This document shows, piece by piece, positions 1-11,798 of a stretch of DNA of 64,000 nt. Origin of the DNA: Isoetes taiwanensis (taxonomy: Eukaryota; Streptophyta; Lycopodiopsida; Isoetales; Isoetaceae); contig JAJEKV010000223.1 of assembly GCA_021234155.1 (NCBI GenBank), positions 684,001 through 748,000 of the forward strand. The letters run 5' to 3'. The stretch's first letter is position 1. Each line of letters opens with the position of its first letter. The translations under genes and the position numbers were made by a program. The notes under the pieces are model-generated. The model had not been told where the DNA came from. It searched no databases and worked only from the letters and a program-made list of their open reading frames with translations.

Positions 1-665
1 ATAGTTATAGTCGAAGTTGTGTATGCCCTTCTTTGGTTTGGTGGGAGGTAGCGGCATTTATCACTAGATTTAGTGGGTCTTGATGGTTATGGATAAATTA
101 AGTATGGCAAAAGTAGACATGTTGTGCCCCATTTGCAAAATTTGATAGGGGATTAGCATCTGAATGAATGGGTTTAATTAGTGTCTATTTATTTTGTCTT
201 AGCTAGGTTTGTCTATTACAACTACATATCATGTTTTTTTTAGGATTAAGGTCCCTCTGCATTGTTCAATCTCTCTTTTATATTTGAGTTTGCGTGTTGA
301 CTGGAGACAAGGTTGAGACAGCCATCAATATAGGTTATGCTTGCAGGTACTATTCGCATTAAAATTTCAGCAAAATTTGTTATGAAATTATTAGTCATGT
401 TTTGTGTTATCTCCATCTTATATTTATGTACTGACCACTTTGCCATGAAGCCAGTTTTCTACGCCCAGATATGGAAAAGATTATAATAAATCTCGGAAGG
501 CCTTTGTCCAAAACCTTGGGAACTGAGAGAGAAAAGCTATGCCTTTTTAAACTTTTTAGTTAAATTAAATTGTTTATTAGAGTGCATCTCAAAAGTGCCA
601 TTCTGCACAGTCTTTGGAAAACACAATACGAGACCAGGTTACTAGGTTACTGAAGGATTATCTTT
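1..665. other. AT-rich DNA, no gene recognised
   Basis: I see no recognisable protein family, RNA gene or repeat terminus here. Short open frames look like chance. It may be intron or flank of the P4-ATPase fragment that follows. Confidence 0.4.
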
Positions 666-669
666 GGTA

Positions 670-1118
670 TGTATGATTCAAAGCGATCAACATGAAATCC
701 AATCTAATGGAAAGGAACATGAAGTTGATGGTGATGATTTTCGCGACACAAGGCCATTGTCATTTCAAAGATAAAAAAGCTACAAGTATAATGAACAAGG
801 AAGCCAAAGACGCAATGGGATTTCATCCTTAAGTGGAAGCCAAAGAAGCTTTACAAATGATTCTTTTGCTTTTGTGATTGATGGTGACTCACTTGCATTT
901 ATTCTTATGGATGGAGAACTGCAAAGGCAGTTTTTGCAGTTGTCTATAAAGTGTGCATCAGTCCTATGTTGCAGAGTATCGCCAAAGCAAAAAGCACAAG
1001 TTACAAAGTTAGTGAGGAAGGGTAGTATGTATAGCAATTGGGGATGGGGCAAATGATGTTGGCACGATACAGGTCCCAAATGTTGGAGTTGGAATTGTTG
1101 GTGTTGAGGGTGCCCCGG
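670..1118 (+). pseudogene. P4-type ATPase (phospholipid flippase) exon fragment, frameshifted
   Basis: The translation from about 790 reads into a stretch containing FVIDGDSLAFIL, then CASVLCCRVSPKQKAQVTKL, which is the P-domain region of plant P4-ATPases (ALA family, aminophospholipid flippases that move lipids across the bilayer and use ALIS-type partners). Near 1022-1028 the frame shifts. The next frame continues with AIGDGANDVGTIQ and then VGVGIVGVEG, the conserved Mg2+/phosphate-binding GDGAND motif of P-type ATPases. Both halves belong to one exon, so the frameshift argues for a broken copy or exon relic. A GTAATT sequence after 1118 could be the old donor site. No transmembrane or actuator-domain exons are visible nearby. 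The family call rests on two strong motifs; subfamily is not resolved. Confidence 0.8.
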
Positions 1119-1973
1119 TAATTTTTCTTTTACTCGTCTTGAGCATCATATTCCCACTAAATAATACATTCCTTGCAACTGCCAATGATCCTCAAATAAC
1201 ATTACTGATAAAAATTTGGACTTGAAGGATGATCCCAATTTCTTTGTTACAATATATGAACATGGCATCTGGTTGAGAAGGAAACAATCACTAATGGACC
1301 AGTCTCGATTCCTTATCAGCAGACCTTCCCTCTTTGTTTTATGGATTTGCCAGTTCGATGGTATAGATCCTTTTTTCCAAATTTCATTTTGTGCAATGGT
1401 GTAGTACTCCATTCCGCCACGATTGGGTTGTTTCATCAGCTTGATCAGCAAACTCCGACACTGTTTCTTAGTATGCCCAACCCTAACATTGTTTCTGAGT
1501 ATGCCAATCAACTGCCTCTTCTAACCATGAGCTTCTATTTCCTTCATCGCAGTGAGCCTCCAGCATATTTGCTCCTATACAAATGATCTCGCATACCCCC
1601 CTTTCTCTTACCTCCTCTCGCCATGCCCATCCCCGCCCGTTGTTCCTATTTCGTTTGCTTTTTCGTGATCTAACCTTAATGTTACGTTAGCTCTATATCC
1701 CTCGGTTTGGTGTTATTATTATTTGTCTAATCTAAGTCATTAATGTGGTGTTGGGCATGTTACCTCCTTTTGGTTTTCTCCTAGGTTTTAGACAATATGT
1801 TCTGGTGTCCTGGCTCATATCCTCGCATGGCACTGCCATGGCCAGAGGTCTGCAGCCACAGCCTCTGCTTCCATCGCTGTCGCTTGTTCCCTACACCATT
1901 TTATTTAATGCTCATGTAACATTGTCATTATGTAGCATGTTGATCTTATCTCAGGTTGCTTGTCTTACTTGAT
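1119..1973. other. Unassigned DNA between flippase fragment and retro-insertion
   Basis: Overlapping open frames of 60-121 codons occur on both strands but none resembles a known family. The stretch ends at the left copy of the 14-bp target-site duplication of the next element. Confidence 0.35.
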
Positions 1974-3546
1974 GTCTCAATAATGTTTTTTTTTTTTTTT
2001 TTTTTGAAGGCAAGAGTCTGTATTATATTCGAATGATAAAACATTTATATACATACAGTTGAGTATGGAACTGCTACCACTTCTCTAATCCATGAATAGC
2101 AGTCCATACTCTGAGCCTAGTACTCTTAGAACCCCTCTCAACTTCTTCTCCATAGGATACTACAGGAGAAGTGGACTAAGTTCCTAGACTCTAGTGATGC
2201 AACAAGGGCCAGCCTCTTGGACAAGAGCTACCCTCGCCTCTTCTCGAGACCGGATACTATGGGAGCACGACTCTTGTCTTTTCCCTCAGGCCCCCACTTG
2301 CATCACAGCTTCAAAAAGTTTGGCCCTAAGATAAACAGAAGAAACCAGACTTGAGTTAGAGAGCCATAAAAGAACGAGACAGCCAAGTGCACTGATCTGC
2401 CACCAAGCAAAAAGTAAGGATCCTCTGTACGCTCCTCCCCCCGAATGTAGTGATGGCCAAGCCAGATGCTGTAGCAATACTATAGGGAGTGCCCCGGTGT
2501 GCGCAGACTCAACCTTCTTCTCACCAAGCGGCACCGGCGGGGGCACCACCACTAGAATCTCAATCATGCTAAGCCCATGCAGATCTAGCTCTGCTGAGCC
2601 TTGTCTTCTGCAAAAAACCACTTTAATGAAGCATTTCTAGGGTCTCCGCCCACTAGAAGCCCATGGCTCTCAAAGCCCCCGTACATCATGACTACCAAAG
2701 ACACAAGCCACCCCTTGCTGGGAAAGGGGAGCGCAGGCCCTGCTACATGTTAAGCAAACTACCACAAAATCATTTAAATAATTGCAGACGGATTACGAGG
2801 AGTTGCTCTACTCAATAGATCTTATTCCTGCCAACTCCTGGCAACTGCTCAAAGAAGGTTTACAGCCTAGTACTAATAATGAAAGCAGCGTCTTCTTCTT
2901 CCTTACCATAGTACTATAGAAGAGCATCACTTCTTTCCAGCCTGCCTCTTGCCCAGCCTTAAAGATCCCTTCCGAAAAATGTTCTAGCAAAGGTTTCTAT
3001 ACTAGCAGTGCTCTCTTTCTTCCTTTGGCGGTGAATACTATAGCCCTGCTTACACTGTTTTCCTGAAAACTGTATGACCTTCTCCCAGCCGGCATACTAG
3101 AAGAGACCAAGAAAAGATATATCCTAAATAGAGCTCCTCCCCATAACCTTGACCACTAACCTGAGGCACAGCTCCCCTGACCGGAAATCTTGTGGAAGAT
3201 GCTGAAGTATGAAGCAGAAAACCAGGTATGCCGTCCTTACCAAGCAACACAGAAGCCCCTGGAGTTAGAAGCTGAAAGATAAGGAAGGAAGGCTTTCCTG
3301 ATTAGTAGCACAAGAGGGAACAAAAGAGTGGAAAAACCCAGCTGCATAGAATCGATTCATGCAGCCCTGTTATCTGAAGTGCAGATCCCTAATGGCCCTC
3401 CAGCAGCTTGCCAGAAGAGCGTCTCACCACGCGACAGAGACAGCCACAGCCGTCTCCTACGAGTCTGCCAAGAACTCGGCCACCATCACCGGCCCGTTTT
3501 CGGCGCCCTGCTCCAGTAGAGCACTATGCTTCGTCTCAATAATGTT
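1974..3546 (-). mobile_element. Complete retro-inserted element, 14-bp target duplication and poly-A tail
   Basis: A poly-T run (1986-2006) marks the poly-A tail of a minus-strand element. The sequence just inside it resembles the 3' ends of the LINEs in this window (CTTGCCTTC before the A-run). The element is bounded by identical direct repeats GTCTCAATAATGTT at 1974-1987 and 3533-3546, a classic LINE-type target-site duplication. The body (about 1.54 kb) starts GC-rich on the minus strand and contains only small open frames. I find no reverse transcriptase or endonuclease motif. It therefore looks like a non-autonomous element or partly processed RNA copy mobilised by a LINE. The identical duplication suggests recent insertion. 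Confidence 0.8.
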
Positions 3547-3752
3547 ACATGTCCTATTTCATGCTTTATTTTTCATACCGCGTATTTTGTTGCAAACAAA
3601 ATTAATTAGAAAAAGTTGTCTGCTTTCTTTCGACTTCTCCACTTTTATTTTCTACAAATTTTCATCTTTTCTGTGGGGGCAACTCACCGTGCGATAACAC
3701 CTTGTTTTTTTTTTGAATCACCTTAAGTTAAAGGAATAATAAAAGTGCTTAC
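3547..3752. other. Short AT-rich spacer
   Basis: Spacer between the retro-insertion and the last recognisable RecQ exon. It holds a short T-run near 3705-3714. No gene seen. Confidence 0.3.
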
Positions 3753-5691
3753 AGATGCAGGAACTTCGTCTTTGGTTGGTTTTAACCTTTCCTTGGATCC
3801 AACCTTTAAAATTGATGTCTCAATGGCTTCTGGAGTAGCACCAATAAAACCTGTCTCCTTACAAAAGCGTACTTAGTTTATTTCAAATGCAGCTCTTACG
3901 CACTCCAGAATGTACTCCATGACTGTGTCTTCCTTGATTGGCTTTGGCCTCTCTGGTAGATTCTAGTGACACAAAAGATTAACTATCTTTAGAAAGAAAA
4001 ATGTGTGCTTATCAAAAGCAAGGGAACACTAACTTGAAATCGATAGTCAGCAATCAATGCTATACAATCAACAAATCCTAGGGTAAATGGATAGAAATGG
4101 ACAGACCTTCCTAATGAACACAAGGCATGCAGAGATTATGAGAAAAGAGGATGCATAAATGCATTATTGGCATGGCTGGCAAACTTGTACAAGAAAATCA
4201 ATCAATGAGTCTCACTCCGACATATCATATTCTTTGAAAACAGCACTTCCTTGACATGGCTCAAGCATTGAAACAAAAATTGTAAACAGTCCTAAATTTC
4301 TATGCTAGGGTTGATAAAATCAATAGATACATGCAAAGTACGTCCCGAGGCAGAGGCACATACTGCAATTTCAGCAAATGATAGATCGCTTTGCCACATC
4401 TTCCAGGCTTCAGGTTTTGCAAGTGAAATGTTTGTTTGCTCAGTTCGACGTAATGAAGTATAAGATGGTACACAGTTTTTAGTAGTATCAAGTGGCAAAT
4501 TGATCTCCTCTGATAATCTTTCTATAATAGACATGAGCTCTTCCCCATGTTGGTCCACAAGCCATTGCAGCAATAAAAATAAGGACCACTTCTACTGCAG
4601 TGAAGACTAGAAGACTGAAATATTACAAGTCATATTAAACCTGATTTGCACCATCAATGTTCCTCAGGCGTGCTAGTGTTGATGGTCTAAGTTTGGCAAG
4701 CCTCTGTAATGTCTTTTCATTACAAATTGCATATATGTAACAATAGGCATATAATTATACCTAAGAAGATGGGATGCATCTTTGCACTATAGGAAAAACC
4801 AATGCATAGGTGCTGATGGAATTTCGTTTTGCTAACTCAGCTCTGGCACCCAAGAGTAGATTTAATAATTTGATCTCCACCTACAATATAGAAGGCAACC
4901 AAATAGAGCCCTAAAATGGAACGCATCAACCTACAGTGATATGCAACTCCATAAGATAATGCAAATGGTCCTTCGCAATTTTATACATTATGTAACCCAA
5001 TAAGAGATACAGAAAAAGGAAGAACCAAAATATTGGCAGCTGTCATGACATGTTTCAGAGAATTTCTGCACCACCAGCATTGAGATGCTTAAAGAACAAG
5101 ATCATAGCCCATACTAGTCTACTAACTATTTTTGCACCATTATCCAGCTCTACAAACAAATTAGCACAATGTTTTGCTAAAAAGGAATACTTGTGAATAG
5201 CTTGAGGATGGTCATAATGCCTGTGGGCTTGACAGACTCCAACTAGAAATCAACCTCTATGAACATAATTAACATTGGAATCAATTTTGATTAATCAGAG
5301 ATGCATTAAGCAAACCATTGTCTTAAATGACACTGATCTACCAACTTCGTGATCCACCAAGTCTAATAGCATGCATACAAAGACTTCATGAAACTTTTGG
5401 AAACGTGTTCCCATTTACACTAATGAGAAAAGAACAGTATACTCTACAATTTTTCAACTTTATTTCTCTAAAATGTCCTATGGACAGTCCTTCAAACATA
5501 GAATAACTCTCACCTCTGTAAATTTTTCTGGATGAAGGTGACTAGAGACTGTTTCAGCCGATGACATACGTTGAGAGGCAAGTCCAGTTTGCTTGTTTTC
5601 CTCAATCATTTCCTGGGTTAGGGGTAGAATCAAAGAGTACTTGTTGTAACTGCCTCGTTTAGATAGAAACTGTGCAGCCTTTGGTCCAATA
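3753..5691 (-). pseudogene. WRN-like RecQ DNA helicase, C-terminal exons (RQC end, HRDC, C-terminal helical domain), disrupted
   Basis: Four exon-like blocks on the minus strand give, in order, the C-terminus of a plant RecQ helicase of the RECQL2/WRN-like type (3'-5' DNA unwinding in repair). Block 5691-5514 (acceptor GCAG, donor GTGAG) reads SIGPKAAQFLS then LPLTQEMIEE, the RQC-to-HRDC linker. Block about 4737-4641 gives the HRDC start (TLQRLAKLRPSTLARL, then RNIDGANQ; donor GTTTAA). Block about 4560-4364 gives DQHGEELMSIIERLSEE and AKPEAWKMWQ (donor GTATGT). Block 3962-3753 gives LPERPKPIKEDTVMEYI, VRFCKETGF and ILKVGSKERLKPTKDE (donor GTAAGC). The last block has an in-frame TAA (3873-3875 on plus) where relatives have Trp, and the third block lacks a clear AG acceptor. 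The helicase domain is absent; an LTR begins 120 bp upstream. I judge it a decayed gene end. Family confidence is high, subtype moderate. Confidence 0.75.
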
Positions 5692-7137
5692 CTGCATGCC
5701 ACAAATCGGAAAGGTTCAAATATGCATAGGTTTTTTATGCAAGGCAAGAATTTTTACAGTCCTTGTAACCTCTGCCCAGACCATAGTTATATAATCCACA
5801 GACTTTACTATGTGTACACACAGTTTACCTAAACATAGCTATACGGTATACGTACGCATACCATGACACATCACCAGGACACAATGGGCTTAATGGTCCA
5901 CGTGAGGGTTAACCACAATGGTTTTTATTAGCTATGTTAATAAAGCCAACGGGGATAATTATGAATTATAATGGCCTAATTAACCTAATTAAGTCATTAT
6001 GGTCTAATTAGCTAATTATCACCAATAAGGGGGTGCCACCTGGCCCAAATCGATTGGCCAGGAGGGACTTACTATTTTGGGCCTAGGAATAGGGGTCCTA
6101 CCCCATTTTCTCTCCCAAATTCGAATTGGGATTGAGGAGGAGCAGTAGCCAGCAGCCTAAGCTTGTTTTGCCAACAATTACCTACCAGTTTCGAGAGATC
6201 GATGCCTACCATGACCATGGTTTTCTGCTGACACTTCTTTGAGTAGATGGAATGGTTAAATTCTCTTTATGAATTGTTCTGAATACATGAATGGTGATTA
6301 CATTAGTTCTTTCTGCTTCTTCCGTGTATTGGGAATTAAGGGCAGGGTAGTGGCCTAAAAGCTTCCTAGGATTAGAGATGTCTCTAATAGATCCCTTAAT
6401 ACCCAATTATGCGGCCTGTGCACAAGAGCCAACCTGGCTGTGGATGCTATGATGTGGTTCAGCACCAGATAACGAGTATGACGGGGAATCGGGGGTGGGG
6501 TCTTGCCTAGCGCAGCTNCAGGACTCCTATAGTGTGCTAGGCTTATAGCCGGTCACCGTGTGTGGGCCGGGTATGGGTCTGACATTCTCTGGGCCGGAGG
6601 GCGTGAGTCATATGTGACCGTCCTGGGCTCGAACGGGTTGGTGAGCTGACCTTTAGATTTAGGAGAGTAAGTCGGGTACGGATGCGGGGGTCACTGAGGG
6701 GGCACGTGTTCTCTAGCACACCCAGGGATCGTCATACTCGGGGAGGAGACACCTCTCTAACCTGCCTCATCGCACCGGGGATATGTAACCCCGAGTAGTC
6801 CCAAAAGGGTGATTCCTGGGGATTGCATCTCCAGAGGGCTACAAGCACGTCATAGCATGACTCAGCCTATCTGCAAAGTGTGCACAAGAGGGGCGGATGG
6901 AGTGGACAAACCTAGTCATTGTCTTATGCCAGCCAACGCCATGTTATCTTCCATTTGTTGATATCTTGAGACCCTGGCCGTCAGTTGATCCCTTGGAGTC
7001 TGAGCCCGGGGTAGTGCCCTGTTATTGTGTTATTTCATGATGTTATGAATGGATTATCTTTGCCATGATGATGAGGATGGGCCACCCTTCGTGGTGGTAT
7101 ATTATTTTGCATTATGATTGTATGCTAACATATATGT

Positions 7138-7150
7138 CACTACAAGAGGA
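7138..7150 (+). repeat. CACTA left terminal inverted repeat
   Basis: CACTACAAGAGGA matches the inverted right end exactly over 13 bp. Similarity weakens after that. Confidence 0.95.
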
Positions 7151-7560
7151 TGGGGGGTATAGTGTCAACCCTTGTGACAAGCCATAGGTCCAGTGACAAC
7201 TTTGTGTCGAACGCTATTATTTTGACACAACGTGTTTGTATTGTGTCAAAATTGTGTCTAGTGCATAGCGTCAAAAATTTCGTCAAAAGAATGACCTCCT
7301 TTTTGTCAACTTTTTAGCGCAACTTAAGTAGGTTATTGCAACAACTTTTGAACAATATTATAGCAAAGTTGTGGCAACCTTTTCTTAAGACTTATGACAA
7401 AATGTTATCCAAAATTTCATCTAATATTTTGACGGAATTTTGAGGAGGATTTGTCAATTTTATATTGCAATTTGAGGTGGTTGTTGTAACAAAATTTAAG
7501 CAATATTATAACTAAGTCACTACAACATTTGCCTAATACTTTTATACATCATTATAGATA
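7151..7560. repeat. CACTA left subterminal repeat region
   Basis: AT-rich, non-coding, with many short direct and inverted copies of a TGTGTCAA/TTGACA-like motif. In En/Spm elements such arrays bind the TnpA/TNP1 protein and are needed for excision. That function is inferred from the family. Confidence 0.7.
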
Positions 7561-7823
7561 TAGTATTGCACCAAGGGATATTACTTCGAAGAATCCAAGA
7601 ATGATTTGGATACTCGAACAATAGTCAGTTGGAGGGGAAGATAATGGTGAAGGGTACTTGGCAACATGAAGGAACAAAGTGATCAGGAAGATAATGCAAT
7701 GCTCAACATCAAATGATCTATACCATAATAGTTATAGCAATAAGATTGACAAAGCTGATTAATCATATCACATATCAATTTGTTCACTTAGATCATGCTC
7801 AATGTCCTCCACCTCGTCATCAT

Positions 7824-10800
7824 CTAGATATAGACGAAGAGCCAAACCACTAATTGCTTCGGAATGATCATGTACATGTCCATAATTTCTTCATCTTCAA
7901 TATAATCCTCATCATGACCACGAATATGGATTGGCGAATTGAATGGAGATCGAAGCACATAAGTTGCTTCTTTATCAACTTCCTCTCTTTGTGAATGTGC
8001 CAACGATGATTCTAAAGGAACATGTTCATCAGTATCATCCTCAAGCAAATCTTCTCCCAAATATGCACTCTCCTCTTCAATGTTGATACCAATATCCGCC
8101 GGTTCTCCATCTTACGCTTCATGCAACAATGGGTCATCATCAACATCATTAGCAATACCCATAACACCCTCACCCTCACCACCACCACCACCATCAAAAT
8201 CATCATCATCAGCAACATCGACATGAATGCCGCCGCCGCCATCAAAATCATCATCAACCTCAGTATGAATATCATGAGAGAGCTCTTCCACGTTATTTTC
8301 ATCTACGGATAAAGCAATTATCGCGTCATACCGGTTGACAATGTGTCGACAATCCACCAGTTTGTGTCATTAGGATTCTCATGGATAAATATCTGCTCAA
8401 CCTGACTTGGAAAGACAAAAGGTTCTTTCATTTCAGGCAATACCTTTGAAGAATCCACTTCTGGAAATCCTGATGGATGAGTCCTAACTGTCTTGCCACG
8501 ACCTCTGTATACAACTTTGAACCATCGCGCCTTGAAAACATTTACATGAAAGCTACGATAATCCAACTCAATAATGTATGTCAGGATTCCCATGTAATTT
8601 AGGCTACTCTCCAGAAGATTGTGATCCCTGTTGCTAGATTGACTTTTTTGTTCAAATTCTGAGCTGATACCTGAATCAAATGTAACCCTACGCTTATCCA
8701 CATTGTTTATGCGAAAATGCTGCCCGTATGCCCACATTGAAGTATAGAATCGCGCCTAGAACAAAATAATGATGATGAGTAATGTAGTATAAAAAGAATG
8801 AAACTTTGAATCAAAGATTTCCGATACCTTTCTACTACAACCAAGTGCAAGCTCATAATCATCATCTGGAATAACTTGACCACAATCTTTAGCTTCGTCC
8901 ATACAAGCCAATAACCATGCATTATTCATTACATCTGGAATAGATTGTCTTGTTGATCGCTCTGTTGACCTTCTTCGTGCATCCTCCTTAGCAGTTTCAT
9001 GCAAGTCCCTCCATGGTTGTAAACTTGCGTATTATTAAGAACAAATGTGTTTCTTGCAAGAAGCATGTCATCTTTCGGACTTCGCGTTCTACACCATTAC
9101 CCTGTAATACTTCTGATGTAATTTCCTTGGGTTCTTCTTTCTCCCACAATTTTGGACCATCAGGATGGCAAGATGTGGTGGCATCGTTTAGATAAAATAG
9201 CGTTTCTTGTATAAGATGACCTTCAGCCATGCAACCCTCTGGTTTTGCCATTTGACGAACAAAATTTTTGAGCACCTTCATGTAGCGCTCTAGAAAAAAC
9301 ATCCATCTACTAGGAGCAGGTCCTGCCAACCTTATCTCGTTTGAAATATGTATCATCAGATGTACCTGTGTATATAAGCACATTATTTGAACTTATAGTT
9401 GATAGAAGTAACATAATTGCATAGAATTTGTTTAGTAGTACCTGAAGGTCAAAAAAACTAGTGGGAAATTCCTTTTCGATGTCACAAAGTAGTATAATCA
9501 CTTCCTCCTCTACTTTTGATATCTCAGCCGCTTCAATCTCTTTGGAAGAGACCCACCTTGCAAATTTACCCAATTGATATATAATGCTCCTTACTTGTGG
9601 AGTCAAGAAATCCCCTATAACACATGGAAGTATATGCTGGAAAGTCCACGACGTATAAGTGCATATGTTAAAATATAATTTTTTCATAAGAAACTAGAGC
9701 ATATAAAACAAAAGTACCTGAAGAAACTTGTGCCAATCATGGGATTTTAATCCAATGAGACTGCCTTTTTTAGTAAATGCCTTTCGCAAAGAGGCTCCAT
9801 ATCCAGTTGGTGTGCGTATCTTTGATATCCTTTTGTTTACCTCAAAAACTTGTTTTTTCCCTAGAACCCATGCACCTTGTTTCCATGTGAGGGTTTTCCT
9901 GCCTTTCTTCTCAATCGGCCAATATTTCTTTTTTATTTTTTGCTCTTTCAGATCCATCCTAGCAGCCAATGTTTCCCGTTCTCCTGTTATATGCTGCCAA
10001 AGAGAATGTGCGACATTTTTGAAGATGTGCATGGGATCAAGTAAATGCACCAACTCCAAGTCACTCCAATAATCCAACCTATAGAATATGGATAACCTCT
10101 TCATTCCTGGCGGAAGATTTGCATTTGCATCTTCATAACTAGTCAAGTAATTCACATTGGGATTCATCTCCTTCCAAGCATCCAACCAATCCTTAGGTGT
10201 CCATCTCGTTGGCTTCGTGGTCTCATCGGATCCACGTGTAGGATGGCCCTCTGCCAAGTACTTTTTATGTCCAACATATATTTGCTTCTTCAGATGTTTT
10301 GACCTATAAGATGTTAAGCTAGTCCCACAAGAAGGACATCCATATGCACCACTTGTTTGTAGACCTACAATCTCAACAAAAGGTTAATTCAAATAACATC
10401 TAAGGTTTTTTACGATTTTGCATTATAGTACATCATACGAAGCTTTCAGAAAACACGGATAGTCATGAAGAGTAAAGCATAGCATCCCATGGAACGTAAA
10501 GTCATGTGGAGTTTTAGAAATGTCATACATATGTACTCCCTTCCATAGAATCTCAAGTTCTTCCACCAAAGGTTCTAAGTAGACATCCATGTTTTTTACT
10601 TTATATTTTCCTGCAATATCCCATTCCATACTTAATACAAGCAATAAAAACTACACATACATACCTGGAATAATCAAAGTCAACATGATATGGCCAGGTT
10701 TTGTAGCCATCCATGGTGGAATGTTATAATTTATAACTGCCACAGGCCACACAGTATGAGAGGATGACATAGATCCCCATGGGCAAACACCATCAATCCC

Positions 10801-11517
10801 TAGCCCAAGTCTAACGTTGCGGGGTTCCAATGCAAATATAGGCCACTTTTCCTCTATCTGCTTCCACAAAGCCCCATCTGCAGAAGTTCTCATCTTTCCA
10901 TCTCTACTACGATGTCGTGCATGATAGTCCATGAAATCTGCTAGTGTGGGCGATCGGAAAATATGTCGAAGTCGAGGGATTATAGGCATATGACGTAATA
11001 CCTTTCGTGCCACTTTTGTCTTTCTGCCTTCCTCGTAGCGCGCTTCCTTACACTTCGGACATGATTGATCATTTGCATAGTCTTTACGAAATAGAATACA
11101 ATCATTAACACATGCATGCACGACGTTATACTCTAGTCCAAATGAACGCAATAGCTCCCTAGCTTCCCTCCTAGATTTTGGAAGACAATGCCCATCTGGT
11201 AATATTCTATCAAGCAAACTATAGAAAAGGCAAATAAGCATATAGAAATAAACTTCTATTAATGTTCCAATAACTTGCATTTACATACCTGAAAAGTTCA
11301 GAAACACTATTGTTGCTCCTCTTTGGCTTTCCATTTCATCTGCAACTGGGAAAGCTTCATCATTACATTCTTGCATTTGTACTCTATTCAAGTCTATGTC
11401 TGCAATTAACCTTTCTGCTTCTGGCTCCATTATTGGAGCTTCTTCCACTTGGGCAGCAAGCATTTCTAACATTGGAGGTTTCATAGATCCAAGTGGTCTT
11501 CTGCAGACGTCAACCAT
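7824..11517 (-). CDS. TNP2-type CACTA transposase with DUF4218 and DUF4216 regions
   Basis: Read from 11517 down, exon-like blocks join across short introns. An N-terminal piece (11517-11290) is followed by 11225-10660 with GLEYNVVHACVNDCILFRKD, AEPRN-like ALEPRNVRLGLGIDGV and KPGHIMLTLIIPG, all landmarks of the Transposase_21 (TNP2) family. Next come KNMDVYLEPLVEELEILWK (about 10600-10540) and LLDPMHIFKN plus GLKSHDWHKFLQ (10050-9720). Then a DUF4218 region, RWMFFLERYMKVLKNFVRQ with PEGCMAEGHL (9690-9180), and a DUF4216 region, IELDYRSFHVNVFKARWF and SQVEQIFIHE (8600-8380). An acidic Asp/Gly-rich tail encoded by (ATC)/(ACC)-rich DNA follows; its frames overlap and the end is uncertain. TNP2 cuts and joins the element ends. 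Exon borders are my estimates; at least one stop after DUF4216 means activity is unproven. Confidence 0.88.
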
Positions 11518-11798
11518 TTCGATCCAGTGGAAAGGACAAATTTTGAGGCTTTACAAAAAACCTTCTTTAAAGTCCTATCACACCTATCAAAGAACTTTTG
11601 TCTTCTAAGAATAGTGCCTTTTTCAAAAACTTCTTTCTCTGCCCCGTTGCACTACCATGACCAGCCAACTTTTGCTATGGTTCTGGTACCATGTTATAAT
11701 GATCAGATTCGATCTTAGAAGCTATTTAGGTGCCATATTAGATAACCATTAAATGCATCATGTAGTTGTACTTTGTTCCAGAGTAACCGTATATTTCT
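11518..11798. promoter_or_regulatory. Putative divergent promoter between the two CACTA genes
   Basis: About 280 bp separates the start of the minus-strand transposase from the plus-strand TNP1-like gene. No strong TATA box stands out. The regulatory role is inferred only from the head-to-head arrangement. Confidence 0.35.

Noticed and set aside
2286-3250. Several 60-111 codon minus-strand ORFs inside the retro-inserted element
   Set aside because: No domain or codon pattern; I treat the element as non-coding.
8012-8357. Overlapping open frames with Met/Leu- or Asp/Gly-rich repeats on both strands
   Set aside because: They come from the trinucleotide-rich acidic tail of the CACTA transposase. 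Only the minus acidic frame is kept, with low weight.
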